Shown: one piece after another, positions 11,627-22,803 of the stretch
Layout of the letters: each line of letters opens with the position of its first letter
Numbering within the stretch: position 1 is the stretch's first letter
Assembly (NCBI GenBank): GCA_018257865.1
Contig: JAEUBA010000003.1
Span: forward strand, 806,001 to 870,000
DNA from: Stereocaulon alpinum
Taxonomy: Eukaryota > Ascomycota > Lecanoromycetes > Lecanorales > Stereocaulaceae
Reading direction: 5' to 3'
DNA: 64,000 bases
Notes under the pieces: model-generated
Seen by the model: only the letters and a program-made list of their open reading frames with translations
What the model was told of the DNA's origin: nothing
Database searches by the model: none
Made by a program: the position numbers and the translations under genes

Positions 11627-13111
11627 TCAATGTCCTTCCCTTGGTGGTGAGCGACCTGGTGGATTTCCGTTGCCTCCCTCTCTCGCTTCCCCACCTGTCG
11701 CATCCCTCGCATCCCTCCAAACCTGCGCTCCACTCCTCCTTTCGGGCACTTTAATCTCTTGTCCAGCTCCTACAGTTCCATTGGGGGTGAACATTTTGCC
11801 AATCGATGCAGCAAGAGCTTGAACAACGTATCCCCTCAATTCCTTCTCTTCTCGTTCATCCTGAATGATGAGGTTCTTTCGCTCTTCCTTTGACATGGTT
11901 TCCCGTCTCATGCGTCTGATCTCATTAATGATGAACATCAGGACCTCTTCAGGACATCTGTTGCGGTCGGCGCCATGATCGGCGGCGTTACGGACATAGC
12001 GGCGGGTTACATCGGTGGCACCATCAATGGAGAAGGCGATACAGTAAGACATCTTCTTGCCCCAGCCTAGCAGTCTCCATCAGGAATGATCGGATGGGTG
12101 GGTTTGCATAGGGTACTCACCTTCTGCATATAACCTTGGATTGTCCCACGCCTCCTCGCAAGCATCGACGTGCACCCATCGCCTTTGTTGCTCCGAGTAC
12201 ACCTCGGTCCAAACATGGTCCTCTGCGTTCCATACCCATCGCACACGGCCACCAACGGCTCGACATAGCATGCTAAAGCAATTGGCCCATTCTCCAACAC
12301 GACCTCTTCTGGTTTGTAACAATGCCCACACATCGCCGTATCTGGGAAAGCGCTCATATGCTCCGCATTCTCTGGCCGAGCACCGGTAAAGCTCTACTCG
12401 TGCTGCGCCACGGGCTGCCTCGTCCTGCGTCGGAGGGGTCATGCCTTGGGCAAGTGTTGGACACCCGCACATGGGACAAGGCGGATTATTGATGTATTGG
12501 AAGAACGTTCGCTTGAACCATCTAAATATCAGACGTCAGACAATAGCCGGTACCAAAATTGAAAGTTGGACTTACTTGAGCAGTGCTCGAATGACGCAGT
12601 CTTGATATCCCCATTCGGGCTTCGCATTTGGGCCGATACTGGCGGCCTGGGCTTGTAATAACTGGCTCTCATCTTCTGCTTCGCCGTAAATTCGATCCAA
12701 TGGAATGACCGCCAATGCTTCATCCAGCAGGCCCGGGTTCTCGTACTTGGTAGGTTGGACAGAGAGTGTGATTAGCAGATTGCGAAACTTTAGCGAGGCT
12801 TGATCTTGAGGAGGCGAAGCGATCTTTGGATGATTTCTTAACGACGAATATGTATGTGGAATTGATGGATTGTCTCGTGGAGCTCTAGGTTGATGTTGGG
12901 ATGATCGTTGTGAAGAGGTCGAAGCATGTCGACTTGGTGCTGGAGAGCCAGATCGCGATCGTGATCTTGAAGAGAGAGCATTCAATCGCTGTGTCCGGAG
13001 AAGTTGTTCGAATTGCTGCGTTAGGTCCGTCGCATTGAACTCTCGTTGTGGTCTTTGGGGGGTAGGCGGTGGTGGAGGTGCTCTGCGAGGAGGACCGTTG
13101 GAGTCACTCAT
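11627..13111 (-). CDS. PNG1: Peptide:N-glycanase (PNGase, transglutaminase fold)
   Basis: Cytosolic peptide:N-glycanase, which in the family cleaves N-glycans from misfolded glycoproteins during ER-associated degradation and works with Rad23 and the proteasome. Three exons (13111-12576, 12521-12121, 12066-11627) join in frame to 458 aa. The zinc site is CPMC (194/197) with a second pair C226 and C231. The catalytic triad is recognisable: Cys260 in GEWANCF, His281 in DHVWTEVY and Asp298 in WVHVDACE. The segment YAEGWGKKMSYCIAFS is rebuilt exactly across intron 2, which supports the splice model. The N-terminal 110 residues are Pro/Ser/Arg-rich and variable; the C-terminus is Gly/Arg-rich. Some filamentous-fungal PNG1 proteins are reported to lack activity through triad changes; here the triad residues are present. 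Confidence 0.95.
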
Positions 13112-14635
13112 GGCTGTTCAGAGTATTGGTATGTTCTCAAGTCCTTGTGTCCTGGCAGTACGAGGTCCGACGAGTGTGGAGGTGTATTGTAGACGTTGTC
13201 CGGTGTAGACAGTTGAACTGGTACTAAGGTAGGCGTCCTCCAATAACCCTTGCGAAGCCGCAGCAACTTGCACTGCCGATCCCGCCACAATCGATTGCGA
13301 CAGCTACCTTTCTGCTTGTCGCAAAGGGGGAAAAGGGAGCAAGTGGTATGTAAAAAAGATGTAGATGAAGAGATGTAAAGCAGAGTGATGTGATCAGACG
13401 ACGATTGAGTCCTTGCCTTGACGATCTCTTGGAAATTGGTCAGTGCCTTCGAAGCATCTGGTCCCGCGGGGCCAGGGACGCGCGTAGGGAAAGATGCATG
13501 GTTTGCGTAAGCCCAATCAGGCCAATCAGAGACCTTGTGGCTTCTTTGTCATTCGCGGCTCCTGCCAACTGGGACTATTTCTAAGTTAAAGCCCTTTGTT
13601 AACCTAAAGGAGGATGGTAAAGCTGCGGTTTGCTGTTCGCCTCGGCTTTTGCCCATTCAATGGTCATGCACCAACGGGATCCAATGGCTGTGACAGTAGT
13701 GGCCGTTACCAGTCTCCAAATTGTGTGCTTTCTGTCGATTATGCTGTCGCAAATCTGGGGCAACACATACACGGGTTATCGTCTTTCCATACTACAACGC
13801 CATCAATGTAGCATCGGCCATACTTGGTGGCCACTTCTACTAATCAGTCGCTGTTCCGCGTAGTCTACGTAGTCGTCACACTTTGCACAATCCTGTAACC
13901 GTCGGGCGAATTGGAAGACGCGCAAGCGTAGGATCACCCTTTTCGTCCTAGCGTTACAACCATTACGCGGCACCAACATTTGGCTAACTTATCCTTACAC
14001 CACTGTAGTGCTCATGTCTACGCATAACAGTCCATCATACATCATGAGACAAGGGTTGCGCAGTTGAGGAGATGTTCGCCTTCTGGTCGATCTGTCGTCG
14101 TGATCTAGACACTTGACAAATATCAATATGATGTATTTATGATTACGATATGCGTCCTTTCATGTCAGCAGAACCTCACATCTATGTTTGTTTACAACCT
14201 CGGCCAACCTTACACGACTCACCGCCGTGCTCTTCCAGGGCAAAGTCAAAGAATGATGTTCCAATGATTGGGACGTAGGCTTCACTGGTCGAACTCCACA
14301 TCCTATACATCGTGGCTTCAGATGACGAGTCGATCCTCAACCCTAAGTCTATCTTGCATACCTTAAAGTCACAATCCAAGATCGCCTTGTTAAACAATCT
14401 TTCAATAAACGTAATTGTATGATTCTTGGTTGGAGTCATCTCCGTAATGCGCGCAGCGTATCACGACAACTTCCCAGGTCTCTGTACATACATCTCCGAT
14501 CCGGCTTCAAAAGTTTCGAAGCATGCAATATTTCATTTGGCCACTCGCAGGCAATTCGCAAGCATCACGAATATAAGCACCAACCCAAAAGTGCTGATGC
14601 GGGAATCAGGGCCCGCGCGGAAACAACAAAGCGTT
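13112..14635. other. 1.5-kb intergenic region
   Basis: I see only short unsupported frames here. The left end should contain the PNG1 promoter. The right end lies just past the possible secreted-protein gene at 14636-15196. No repeats, tRNA-like folds or conserved motifs stood out. Confidence 0.45.
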
Positions 14636-15196
14636 TCATTCCGCTGCTATCCTCCAAAGTATGAATTGACAATGCTGAGGGTAATTAGGGCTCAGCGACA
14701 AACTAATTGTCACCCACATCCCCCTAGTCAGGTAGAAAGGAACGTGCCCCGTTCCGCCAGGCTGAGGGGTCGCCCTCGCAATGTTCTCAAGCGGGCTTCT
14801 CTGTGTCACTCTTCCATCAACACTTATGTTTTCAATGTATCCACCCTTGCCCTTAATTGGCCCGCTTGCAAATTCGCAAGCAAAGCTAAAATCATAGAGT
14901 GTGCCGGCACCAAAGTGATCGAGGGCAATGGGGGTAAAGCTGAAAGATACGCCAAAGTCAGCAACCTCGGATTCGAGCATCGAGGAGCGGATAGGCCCAA
15001 AGGCTGCCACTTGGCTGAGATTGGTTTCGAGGACACTTTGATTCGTAAGTGTAAAGCTCTGAGCAATGGTGCTATTCAGGCTTGGGGAGATGTTGGAGAG
15101 GATATCGGTGGAGATAGAGGGTTCGATGTGGGAGAGTAACGGACCCGACAAAACGACGCCTACGGAAACGAGGGGAATCAAGAGCAGGCTGTACAT
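14636..15196 (-). CDS. Possible small secreted protein, unrecognised
   Basis: An open frame of 186 aa starts with a hydrophobic signal-like segment (MYSLLLIPLVSVGVVLSG) followed by a Ser/Asn/Thr-rich region with several N-glycosylation sequons, consistent with secretion or cell-wall location. No family is recognised. The frame may be spliced near its end: a GTGGGT donor about 100 bases before the stop and a CCCTCAG acceptor 43 bases later would swap the tail for a shorter one. Only two cysteines are visible in the middle, so it is not a typical cysteine-rich effector. It stands alone in a 4-kb stretch with no other gene. Confidence 0.45.
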   Translation of the reverse strand: MYSLLLIPLVSVGVVLSGPLLSHIEPSISTDILSNISPSLNSTIAQSFTLTNQSVLETNLSQVAAFGPIRSSMLESEVADFGVSFSFTPIALDHFGAGTLYDFSFACEFASGPIKGKGGYIENISVDGRVTQRSPLENIARATPQPGGTGHVPFYLTRGMWVTISLSLSPNYPQHCQFILWRIAAE

Positions 15197-17114
15197 TTTG
15201 CTGGCTCGTCGTAGCAGGTGCTGTCTTGGAATGATAGGCTGAAAGATCCATGACTTATTCTCTCAGTATATGTAGTCCTGAATAGGTTGGATTTTTGGTA
15301 ACGGTCTCAGGATTTGCGACGATGTTAGCGATAGTCGGCATAGACCCGCACTCATTCCGAAAGTGAGAAGCGCTACCTGTGGTTATGTTCTGAGGACACA
15401 CGAACACGTAAAGCCGATTGAGGATCTCAAGTAGCCATTGATGCCATGCCGGAGCGATGGCGACTTATATTCGGATAGCCAATCATTATGCCCCATGCAG
15501 AACCAGTCTACCTTTGGAGTATGCCGTGCAATTCGGTTCTTCCTTTTGCATTATTGTCAATGGAGGAGCCCCGTCATGCAGAAGTCATAACAAATCACCT
15601 CGTTGTTAACAGTGTAACATTAAGGATTCTCCTAACCCAGCTCGTCCTCAAGTTACATTCTTCATCGCACCAGTAGAGAGAAGTGATGGAGGGGGCATAA
15701 AGAGAGGAGGCTTTCATCGGCCAATCATACGACTTTAATTTCTGTAATCCGGGTATCTCACCGACGCTTCGATGCAATGTCATCCTCACGCACATGGCAT
15801 CACGAGGCTCGTATGCTGAAACTTGGGATGTCGGCCCGGGCTCGAGCAATCTTCAGCTGCCGTATGCATGGCCTTGCATGAATGACTCGGCTACGGAGCG
15901 CCCTGCATTGATGACTGCAGCACAAACCAATGGAGGGAGGCGAATCGGGGCTTCCCTACATACGGTAAATGATGACAAGACATGAATAAGATAAACAATG
16001 CGAGCGGCCAATATCTTTCATATCCTTTACCTTTTTCCTATGTACAACTGCAGCCGAGTACCATCGCATATTCGCTGATAAGCGCTTAGAAAAAACAAAG
16101 CCCAGGTATTTGAATTAATTGGCAATGGAAGTCATGTAAGCATTTACAGTGATTGGTGGGAATAGATCCGGAAGTCGAGCATGCATCTCCGATCTAGACG
16201 TTCGGACCAATTGAAATGGCTGTAAGGATGAAGATCAGCCTCCGCTTGGCCTGGGCGAGGCCTGGGGCAGCACTAAGGATGGGCGGTATTACGGCATGGG
16301 GTGAGCGGGAATGACGTGAATGCATCCTAGAATCGTGTTGCCAAGCCACTTAATCAGACTATTCAACCAGCTAAACTGACCACTTTTCCTCCGTCAACAT
16401 GGCAATTTCCAATATTGAAGATCGAGAACGCATCCCACACTATTCCCCCTGGGCGTGGGACGTTGAAAGCTTCATCTGGAATGTTATTGTGATAAAGAAG
16501 CATTTTCTGCCTGCGTCATGTGCTTACGAGCGGGTAATCTCATTCAACAACTGTACCCAATGATGTGAAAGTTGCCCATTGGTGCAAGCAGCCACGGCTG
16601 ACATGGAGCCCAGCCGAAGAAGGGTCACTGGACCTCGTGTCTCAGTAAGGGCCCTTGGTGGGGGGGGGGGGGGGGATGGATTGACTTCCAATAATGCAAT
16701 AGGCCGGATGATACTAGGACTATAGCGGTGATAGTAAGGTATTCATCACAATGGTCTCGGCCCCGGCTACCCCAGCTCTGGCTACTCCGCGTTATGGATC
16801 AACAGATGATGATAAAGCCCGAGACAAGGCCAATGCTTCACTCCGTTGCTCCGCACTGAGGGCCTCCAGCCTTTATAATTTGAGTCCACGCCGCTTGCTG
16901 ACTGCTGACTGCTGATTGTTCTTTATACCTTCCCACTCCCGCCCTCCTCGCTTCAACTCATTCAAGTTTCAGCCGGTACCACCTGCTTCCTGCACGTCAG
17001 ACAATTCCACCTTCCTTATCAAGATTACACCTGCATAATATATAGGCCGCATCTTCTGCTGCCTCTTCTCTTCCGAGCTCTTACCTCACTTCACTTCACC
17101 TCACTACGCCTACC
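15197..17114. promoter_or_regulatory. Upstream region of acetate transporter, with G16 run
   Basis: No gene is supported. A run of 16 G occurs at about 16660-16675, unusual in length for the window. The last 250 bases before 17115 have the look of a fungal core promoter and 5' leader: CT-rich patches, a TATA-like AATATATAGG at about 17037, and a C/T-rich leader directly before the ATG. Genes of this transporter family are often induced by acetate and repressed by glucose, but I did not identify specific activator sites. Confidence 0.4.
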
Positions 17115-18282
17115 ATGTCCGCCCAAGCCAATACCGAGCACACTGGCAACTCGCCAGCCAGCTACAACAAAGAATCCAACGGCACTGGTGTCAACCGCCA
17201 GATGACCCACGAAGAGCACCAAACCGCCAAGGCCGCCGCACGATTCGGCTATGGTCCTCTCGCCCACCAAAACACTGCCAGTGATAGTGAGCGTCTGCCC
17301 GCCTTTGGTGGTGAGTTCCAACCAGGTCTCTACAAGGGTGTCAAGGACCGCAAATTCGCCAACCCTGCACCACTCGGTCTCTGTGCTTTCGCTCTCACCA
17401 CCTTCGTCCTTGGCTTGATCAATATGGGTACACGCGGCTTGAGCGCGCCAAACTTGGTCGTGGGTGTCGCGTTCGGCTACGGTGGATTGGTGCAATTGCT
17501 TGCTGGCATGTGGTACGTACACTCCATAGCTACCTGCATAGCTACCTGCATAGCTACCTGCATAGCTACCTGCATAGCTACCTGCAGCTATCCGCGCGGA
17601 TCCGATGTATCTCAGAGGCACAACCAAAGCCACAGCTAACGACAAACATTACAGGGAGATGGCTGTCGGAAACACTTTCGGTGCTACTGCACTTTCCTCT
17701 TACGGCGGTTTCTGGATTTCCTTCGCCATCATCCTCACCCCAGGCGGGTTCGAAATCGTATCGAGTCTCGAAGCCATCAACGCAGCTGAATTCCTAAATG
17801 AATTCGGTCTCTACCTGATCGTAAGCTCTACCCTTCAATTCCCACACCTTATCATCCCTCGCAACTCCCACTAACACAACTCCATCCAGGGCTGGTTTAT
17901 CTTCACCTTCCTCCTCCTGCTCTGCACACTCAAATCGACCGTCGCCTTCTTCACCCTCTTCTTCACTCTCGACATGGCCTTCTTGCTCCTCGGCATCGGC
18001 TACCTCCAGCGTGACGCCAAGGGCAAACCCAACGCACCAGTCATCAAGGCAGGAGGCTTCTTCGCTCTCGTCGCTGCTTTCATGGCTTGGTACAACGCCC
18101 TGGCTGGTATTGCCGATGACTCGAACAGGTAAGCACACCATCTCCCTCGCCTCCCAAAACAAAAAACGTGCTAATTGCTCCTTCACAGCTTCTTCATCGT
18201 CCCAGTCGTCCACTTCCCCTGGTCAGTAAAAGGCATGCAAGCCCGCGGCAAAATGAACACGGACGGCGAAAAGATTGCTTAA
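17115..18282 (+). CDS. GPR1/FUN34/YaaH acetate transporter
   Basis: Plasma-membrane carboxylate channel/transporter of the AceTr family (yeast Ato/Ady2, Yarrowia Gpr1, Aspergillus AcpA), which moves acetate or related ions. Four exons (17115-17512, 17655-17820, 17890-18128, 18189-18282) join in frame to 298 aa. The signature NPAPLGLCAFALTTF starts the first of about six hydrophobic segments, followed by GLVQLLAGMWEMAVGNTFGA (split by intron 1), SYGGFWISFAIIL, a GWFIFTFLLLL helix and FFTLDMAFLLLGIGYL. The N-terminal 80 residues are hydrophilic, as in the family. Intron 1 is 142 bases, more than twice introns 2 (69) and 3 (60), because it holds a 12-base tandem repeat. The gene faces HET gene 1. 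Confidence 0.95.
17525..17584 (+). repeat. 12-bp minisatellite, five copies, inside intron 1
   Basis: The unit catagctacctg is repeated five times without a mismatch, head to tail. It starts 12 bases after the GT donor of intron 1 of the acetate transporter and is followed by a partial copy. The tract is 60 bases, so it explains why this intron is so long. Reading frames across it give Ser-Tyr-Leu-His or Ala-Gly-Ser-Tyr repeats on the two strands, but both are intronic artefacts. Confidence 0.95.
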
Positions 18283-19450
18283 AAAAAAGGGGGTTTCTAT
18301 CGCGTGGAAAGGAAGGAAGGAGCGGCATCGGACACACGGGGATCGGTTTACTAATTAATACTTTTCACTTGATATCACTAACGATCCTACGGAGCCCGAT
18401 TGGGTAGCACTGGCACTACTACCACCATATCTTTATGCGTTTTTACTTGCGCACGGGAAGGATAGAAAGTAATCATGTACAAGAGATGCGGGCTCTTTCG
18501 TGTATCTTGATCATTTTTCTTCTCTGGACTAGTGATCTGATGGATATCCAAGCTGTGGCGGTTTCAATCACGAATGCTGTGCTCGTGCTCCTTCCCAATC
18601 TCCCTCTTCCCTCTCTCCTACTCTCCCTTTCTCTCTGGCTCTCTGGCTCTCTGACTCTCACCGGCCTTCTTGTGCTTTCTCGCCACTCGCTTTCTGAATT
18701 GTCCAAATGAATCGCCGACGCCACACTTTAAGCATACAACATGCCAAAAAGCAGACACTTGTGCCTTCTTCCAATCAGCAGATCCCATCACAATGTCCGT
18801 CTAGTCTAAGCACTGCGCACCGCAAGCCACCCTTTTGGCTTCAAGCTCCTTCCCATCGAGCTTCATCACCCAATGATATAGATGGGCATCGTTACCCGGT
18901 CACCACCAGTGTAGATGCATCCTTGCTCGCTGCCACCACAGTCCTCTCCATCAAGATGCGAAATTATTTCGGCGCGTCCGTGGGATGTGTGTGAAGAGAT
19001 GACCGTCATTGTATCACTCAGGCAATGCACTCTGCTACCGCGTCCTATGGTCCGTGGTGGAGAGTGTGCTGAGTCGATATCTGAGTGGGTGTATGGAGTC
19101 CGTCAAGTCGTTCCGGTCATGTCGTCCACTCCGCTGGCACTCTTTATAGCTATCTAGCTGGCGATGAATGTGGATAAGAGGATGGGATGACGGCGATATA
19201 GGGGATGCTTAGTCGAAATTGATGGCTCCGACGCAAGTCTAGCCATTGAGAGTCTACCTCCACTGAGATTCTCCGTTCCTTCACTCTCGTCTTGTGACGT
19301 GGCGGTGTTCGTCGCGGCGGTACGGACGTAGTCTCTTGAGACTGTGGGTAGAGGTGCAAGAACGTCATGCTTTAGTTGGTTCCGTCACCGAATAGCCGTC
19401 GAGATTATTTGCGTGGCGGAAATCGATTGTGGCTGGATCAGGCTCATTCT
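18283..19450. other. Convergent intergenic region, CT-rich tract
   Basis: This lies between the ends of the acetate transporter and HET gene 1, so it should hold two 3' untranslated regions. A pyrimidine-rich low-complexity stretch at about 18585-18665 (runs of CTCTC and CTCTGG) is the only pattern. No coding sequence is supported. Confidence 0.5.
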
Positions 19451-21106
19451 TCAGATGAAACATATGGGGTTTGATGTTTCAGTAGACTTTTCGAATCTCT
19501 CCCAATCCATATCTCCATTGACTTCGCACGCACCAATGATTAGATACTTGGCAGGGTCATCCTCGTCGTTCGGTATGTTGGGACGTCGGCGAACGACAAA
19601 GAGGAGCCTGACGCCGAGAAGCGCGACAATCAGGTCGCCCGGCTGAGTAGACGATGGAACAATGGCCCCACAATCTCGATGAGTTGTTGCTACATAGTTC
19701 CCGCGCATCCTATCTTCGGGCGAGTTGAATTGCCAAAACCAACTGTGTAATCGAGATCCAAGATCAAGAAACAATACCACACCTGGTGTGGGCAATGCAT
19801 CGACATATAGCACCAGGAAATCATCGGTACATATGAGATCTGAAGGTTGCTTGGGTCTCGGCGCTGTTCCCTCCTCGTTGAGTAAGAAGCATATCGAGTT
19901 TGCGTACCTTGTTGGCCGCCGGACCGCATTTTCGTAGACGTGTTCGACCTCAAGCAGAAAGTAGCCTCGCAGATGCAAACATTGAGAGTTGTCACTGATA
20001 AGAGCCTTCGCCTTTGCCCTTGCCCGTGTTGTATCTTCCCCAGAAAATGAACCCCCTTGTGGCACAGGGACTGTTTCTCCAAAGCTCCAACGCGGCGCCC
20101 AAGAAGGCAACAAGATGTCACGGCCAGAGTGCCTTACGTATCTGAGAATATTGAGGTTCTCGTATGCGAGTATTGAGGAGCTCGCAAGCAGGACCTGCGT
20201 TTCACGTAGCGAAAGACGATAGTTGGGTGTGAGTAGCGGATCTCCGTTCTCCTTGGGCGACAGGGACAGTACTGCAAGAATTTCGTCTCTTGGATCCTTG
20301 CAACCGCTATGGCGAGCATCGTAGACTGCATCTTCCACTTGGATACGAGTGGAATACAGTTCGCTATTCTTTTGTCTTTCTGTTCGCCAGCGATCCATTG
20401 CTAGACTGATTGCCACCGACTGTCGACTCAATTTCGATAATCCAAGAGAGCGTTCGGATGTTGGCAGGTTCTGCAGATTCGTTGAGCGGGCAATGTTCTG
20501 TAGCTCATTCCACTCAATCACCCGCTTTCTCCACTGTAAGCTTATGCTCTTGGCATGGACGACTTCTTGCAGAACCCAAGTACGATTAAACCACGGACTG
20601 CTGAAGATTTTCCTCTGGAAGTCCTCTGGCCTTTCCTTTCCCTCCCAAAAGGAGCCTCGTCCGATGCGTAGACTGTCGCGAACTCCAATTCCAAGCCAAA
20701 CATGAACCTTTTCAGCGCTCGTATATATTTCTCTCATCATGTTGACCTGGTGACCTCGCTCATCAATATCCCGTTGGTTGATACAGATGGCATCTACCCA
20801 TAGAGGTCCCGAGTAGCGCACATACCTTAATGTATCCACAAGATTTGCACCAGCGATCAAACAGCAGCCATCTACTTCGATACACGTGCGAGGAAGCTCC
20901 GGGGCCCATGTATACGAAAGAGCGTCGTAGTGACTGGAGCTATTTGTCGAATCAATGAGAATCTCCAACAGGTTAAACCTGAAAGTCCTGGGAATACGTT
21001 GGAGAACCCTGATGTTCTTCTCGTGCTTATCAAGAGACTTGTAGAAATATGGTAGTTTAGAGCACTTGCAGCATATCAAGTCCTCCTGGAACGAGGCGTT
21101 GGTCAA
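19451..21106 (-). CDS. HET-domain protein 1 (5' end unresolved)
   Basis: Heterokaryon-incompatibility (HET, Pfam PF06985) protein. Members of the family are linked to allorecognition cell death in filamentous fungi, but most have no assigned role. A 551-codon open frame shows YDALSYTWAPE, then GPLWVDAICINQRDIDERGH and VNMMREIYTSAEKVHVWLG, the core HET motifs, and a long C-terminal region without known domain. The frame opens at a TTG (21106). No in-frame ATG exists between an upstream stop and the HET motifs, the first internal Met being inside the domain. An ATG at about 21186 (MSESDDLPYEDN) is in another phase, and no GT donor follows it that could fix this. The gene is either frameshifted or has an upstream exon I could not find. 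Confidence 0.75.
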   Translation of the reverse strand: MTNASFQEDLICCKCSKLPYFYKSLDKHEKNIRVLQRIPRTFRFNLLEILIDSTNSSSHYDALSYTWAPELPRTCIEVDGCCLIAGANLVDTLRYVRYSGPLWVDAICINQRDIDERGHQVNMMREIYTSAEKVHVWLGIGVRDSLRIGRGSFWEGKERPEDFQRKIFSSPWFNRTWVLQEVVHAKSISLQWRKRVIEWNELQNIARSTNLQNLPTSERSLGLSKLSRQSVAISLAMDRWRTERQKNSELYSTRIQVEDAVYDARHSGCKDPRDEILAVLSLSPKENGDPLLTPNYRLSLRETQVLLASSSILAYENLNILRYVRHSGRDILLPSWAPRWSFGETVPVPQGGSFSGEDTTRARAKAKALISDNSQCLHLRGYFLLEVEHVYENAVRRPTRYANSICFLLNEEGTAPRPKQPSDLICTDDFLVLYVDALPTPGVVLFLDLGSRLHSWFWQFNSPEDRMRGNYVATTHRDCGAIVPSSTQPGDLIVALLGVRLLFVVRRRPNIPNDEDDPAKYLIIGACEVNGDMDWERFEKSTETSNPICFI

Positions 21107-22803
21107 TGGCGGGTGGTCAGATTCCCTTTCCTTGAGCGGCGGTCCAGATCGTTGTCCTCGTAGGGAAGATCATCAGATTCAGACATCTTAGAGTCCTCCG
21201 TAGCTTGATCAGTCAGAGTCGGAAAATCTATTGAAGAAGTGCTGCTATCGAGTTGTAGCTGAAGCAGTTGAGAGTCTCAACAAATCCAAAGGCCTCCTTC
21301 CACGGCGTCTCACATACGTTCATCCACCCAGCACTTAGAAATGCTAAAATGAATAAATGAGTGACGAGAAGTCAACAATGACCACCACACCTAGTCCGAG
21401 ATCAACGACTAGAGTCAGGAAGTAGATGACACCGCAAGAACAAAACGGGGGATAAGTTGGTTCAAATAGAGGTCGACAGAGCCTTACAGTAAACGCCAAG
21501 GAGGCAGCTTAGGTGAGGAGGTAGCGATGTTGCACAACCTCAGGTAGGTGAGTTACTGATGCACGCAGCGACGTCCAGAACGGAACTAGAGATCAAATTG
21601 ACTAAGAAATGATGATAAGTAGAGATCAGGAAGGCTGGATGCTGGCAACTTTTTCACAAGGTGCTGTTTCCCGAGATTGACATTATTAGATAGAACAATA
21701 TTCGGTATTCCTTGCCTTCCACATCACCAGTAATAAGAATCCTCAGACGTCCAAGATTTAATCGAGCAGGCTTCCAACCTCTCTAAAGCCTTCATCACTA
21801 TCCCTCTCTCTATGCTATGATGGTAATCCATACTCTAAGAAGTGGTTAATGGAGGTAGCGTCGTCGGGAAACATTTCCGGGTGGTACTTAAGATGTTTGA
21901 GACCAGTATTGGGATGTGTAGGAAATCGCCTGGGTAAACCTCGGACGTCCAGCGACTTTCGTCACCCACTCACTTCAGGGATGAAAGAGATGGTATGATT
22001 TGTGGGTGGGGGAACCTCTAACCAGGCCCTTGAGCAGGGTCCTAAAGAGATTACCGGACTACACGAACAGGGGTTTCCCGGGGCGGTACTGGGGCCCGCG
22101 TTCTGGGAACCTTCCGGGGTAGTGGGAGCTTTTGGGTCCTTGAGATGCCCCTGTTGATGCATGAAACAAGGTACAGGCATTATGGCATTCAGTACATGTT
22201 GGTGCATTTTATGTTCATTATTAGAGAGCGTGTAGCTAAGCTGCAGAGCAATATTGTTCCTAATGTACAGGCTGCTGGAACACCGCATTGAGCTAGCATG
22301 AGGGTATCTCTGGTGGCGAGAAAACAGCGAAAAGGGCACAGCGCAAACTCATTGAGCTGCTGCTGGTCCATAAAAAGTAAGTGCGTGCCGCGAGATATGT
22401 CGTTCTCCTCCTTTTGGTATCCTGACGACTTCGGATTGGATCAAACTATCCAAGCCGGCTAGACAATTTTCCAAGCCCGTAGGCCCACCCGACTGACGAT
22501 TTGCTGGCAACGTATTTTTGCGAGCCTATAAGCTTTTCCTCCCTTGGAGATGACCCGATGATGACCTGATGTACTGCAAACAAGCTGAGAATACTGGGGA
22601 CGAACTATAACATGAGATGCTGAACGCTATCAATGCTGGCTTATGATGTCGCTAATGGAGGATGATTGAGATTTTGATACAAAGAATTGTTCTAAGGGAT
22701 TGCGGCGAGCAGCGTTCTTTCCCAACGTGGAAGGTGTGTCTGTCCAGACCAGGATCATATGTAGGCTCTTTTATCTGTGAAGATGAGCTGATTCAAGATT
22801 GGT
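21107..22803. other. 1.7-kb intergenic region
   Basis: It contains the 5' side of HET gene 1 and the 3' side of the cyclin gene. The frame at 21962-22339 (minus) has no recognisable motif and is Ser/His/Pro-rich, so I do not call it. A missing first exon of HET gene 1 could lie at 21120-21450. Confidence 0.4.

Noticed and set aside
17091..17797. Repeat proteins (Gly-Ser-Tyr-Ala on minus, His-Ser-Tyr-Leu on plus) as genes
   Set aside because: Both are readings through the intronic minisatellite and antisense of the acetate transporter; the splice model of the transporter is continuous and conserved.
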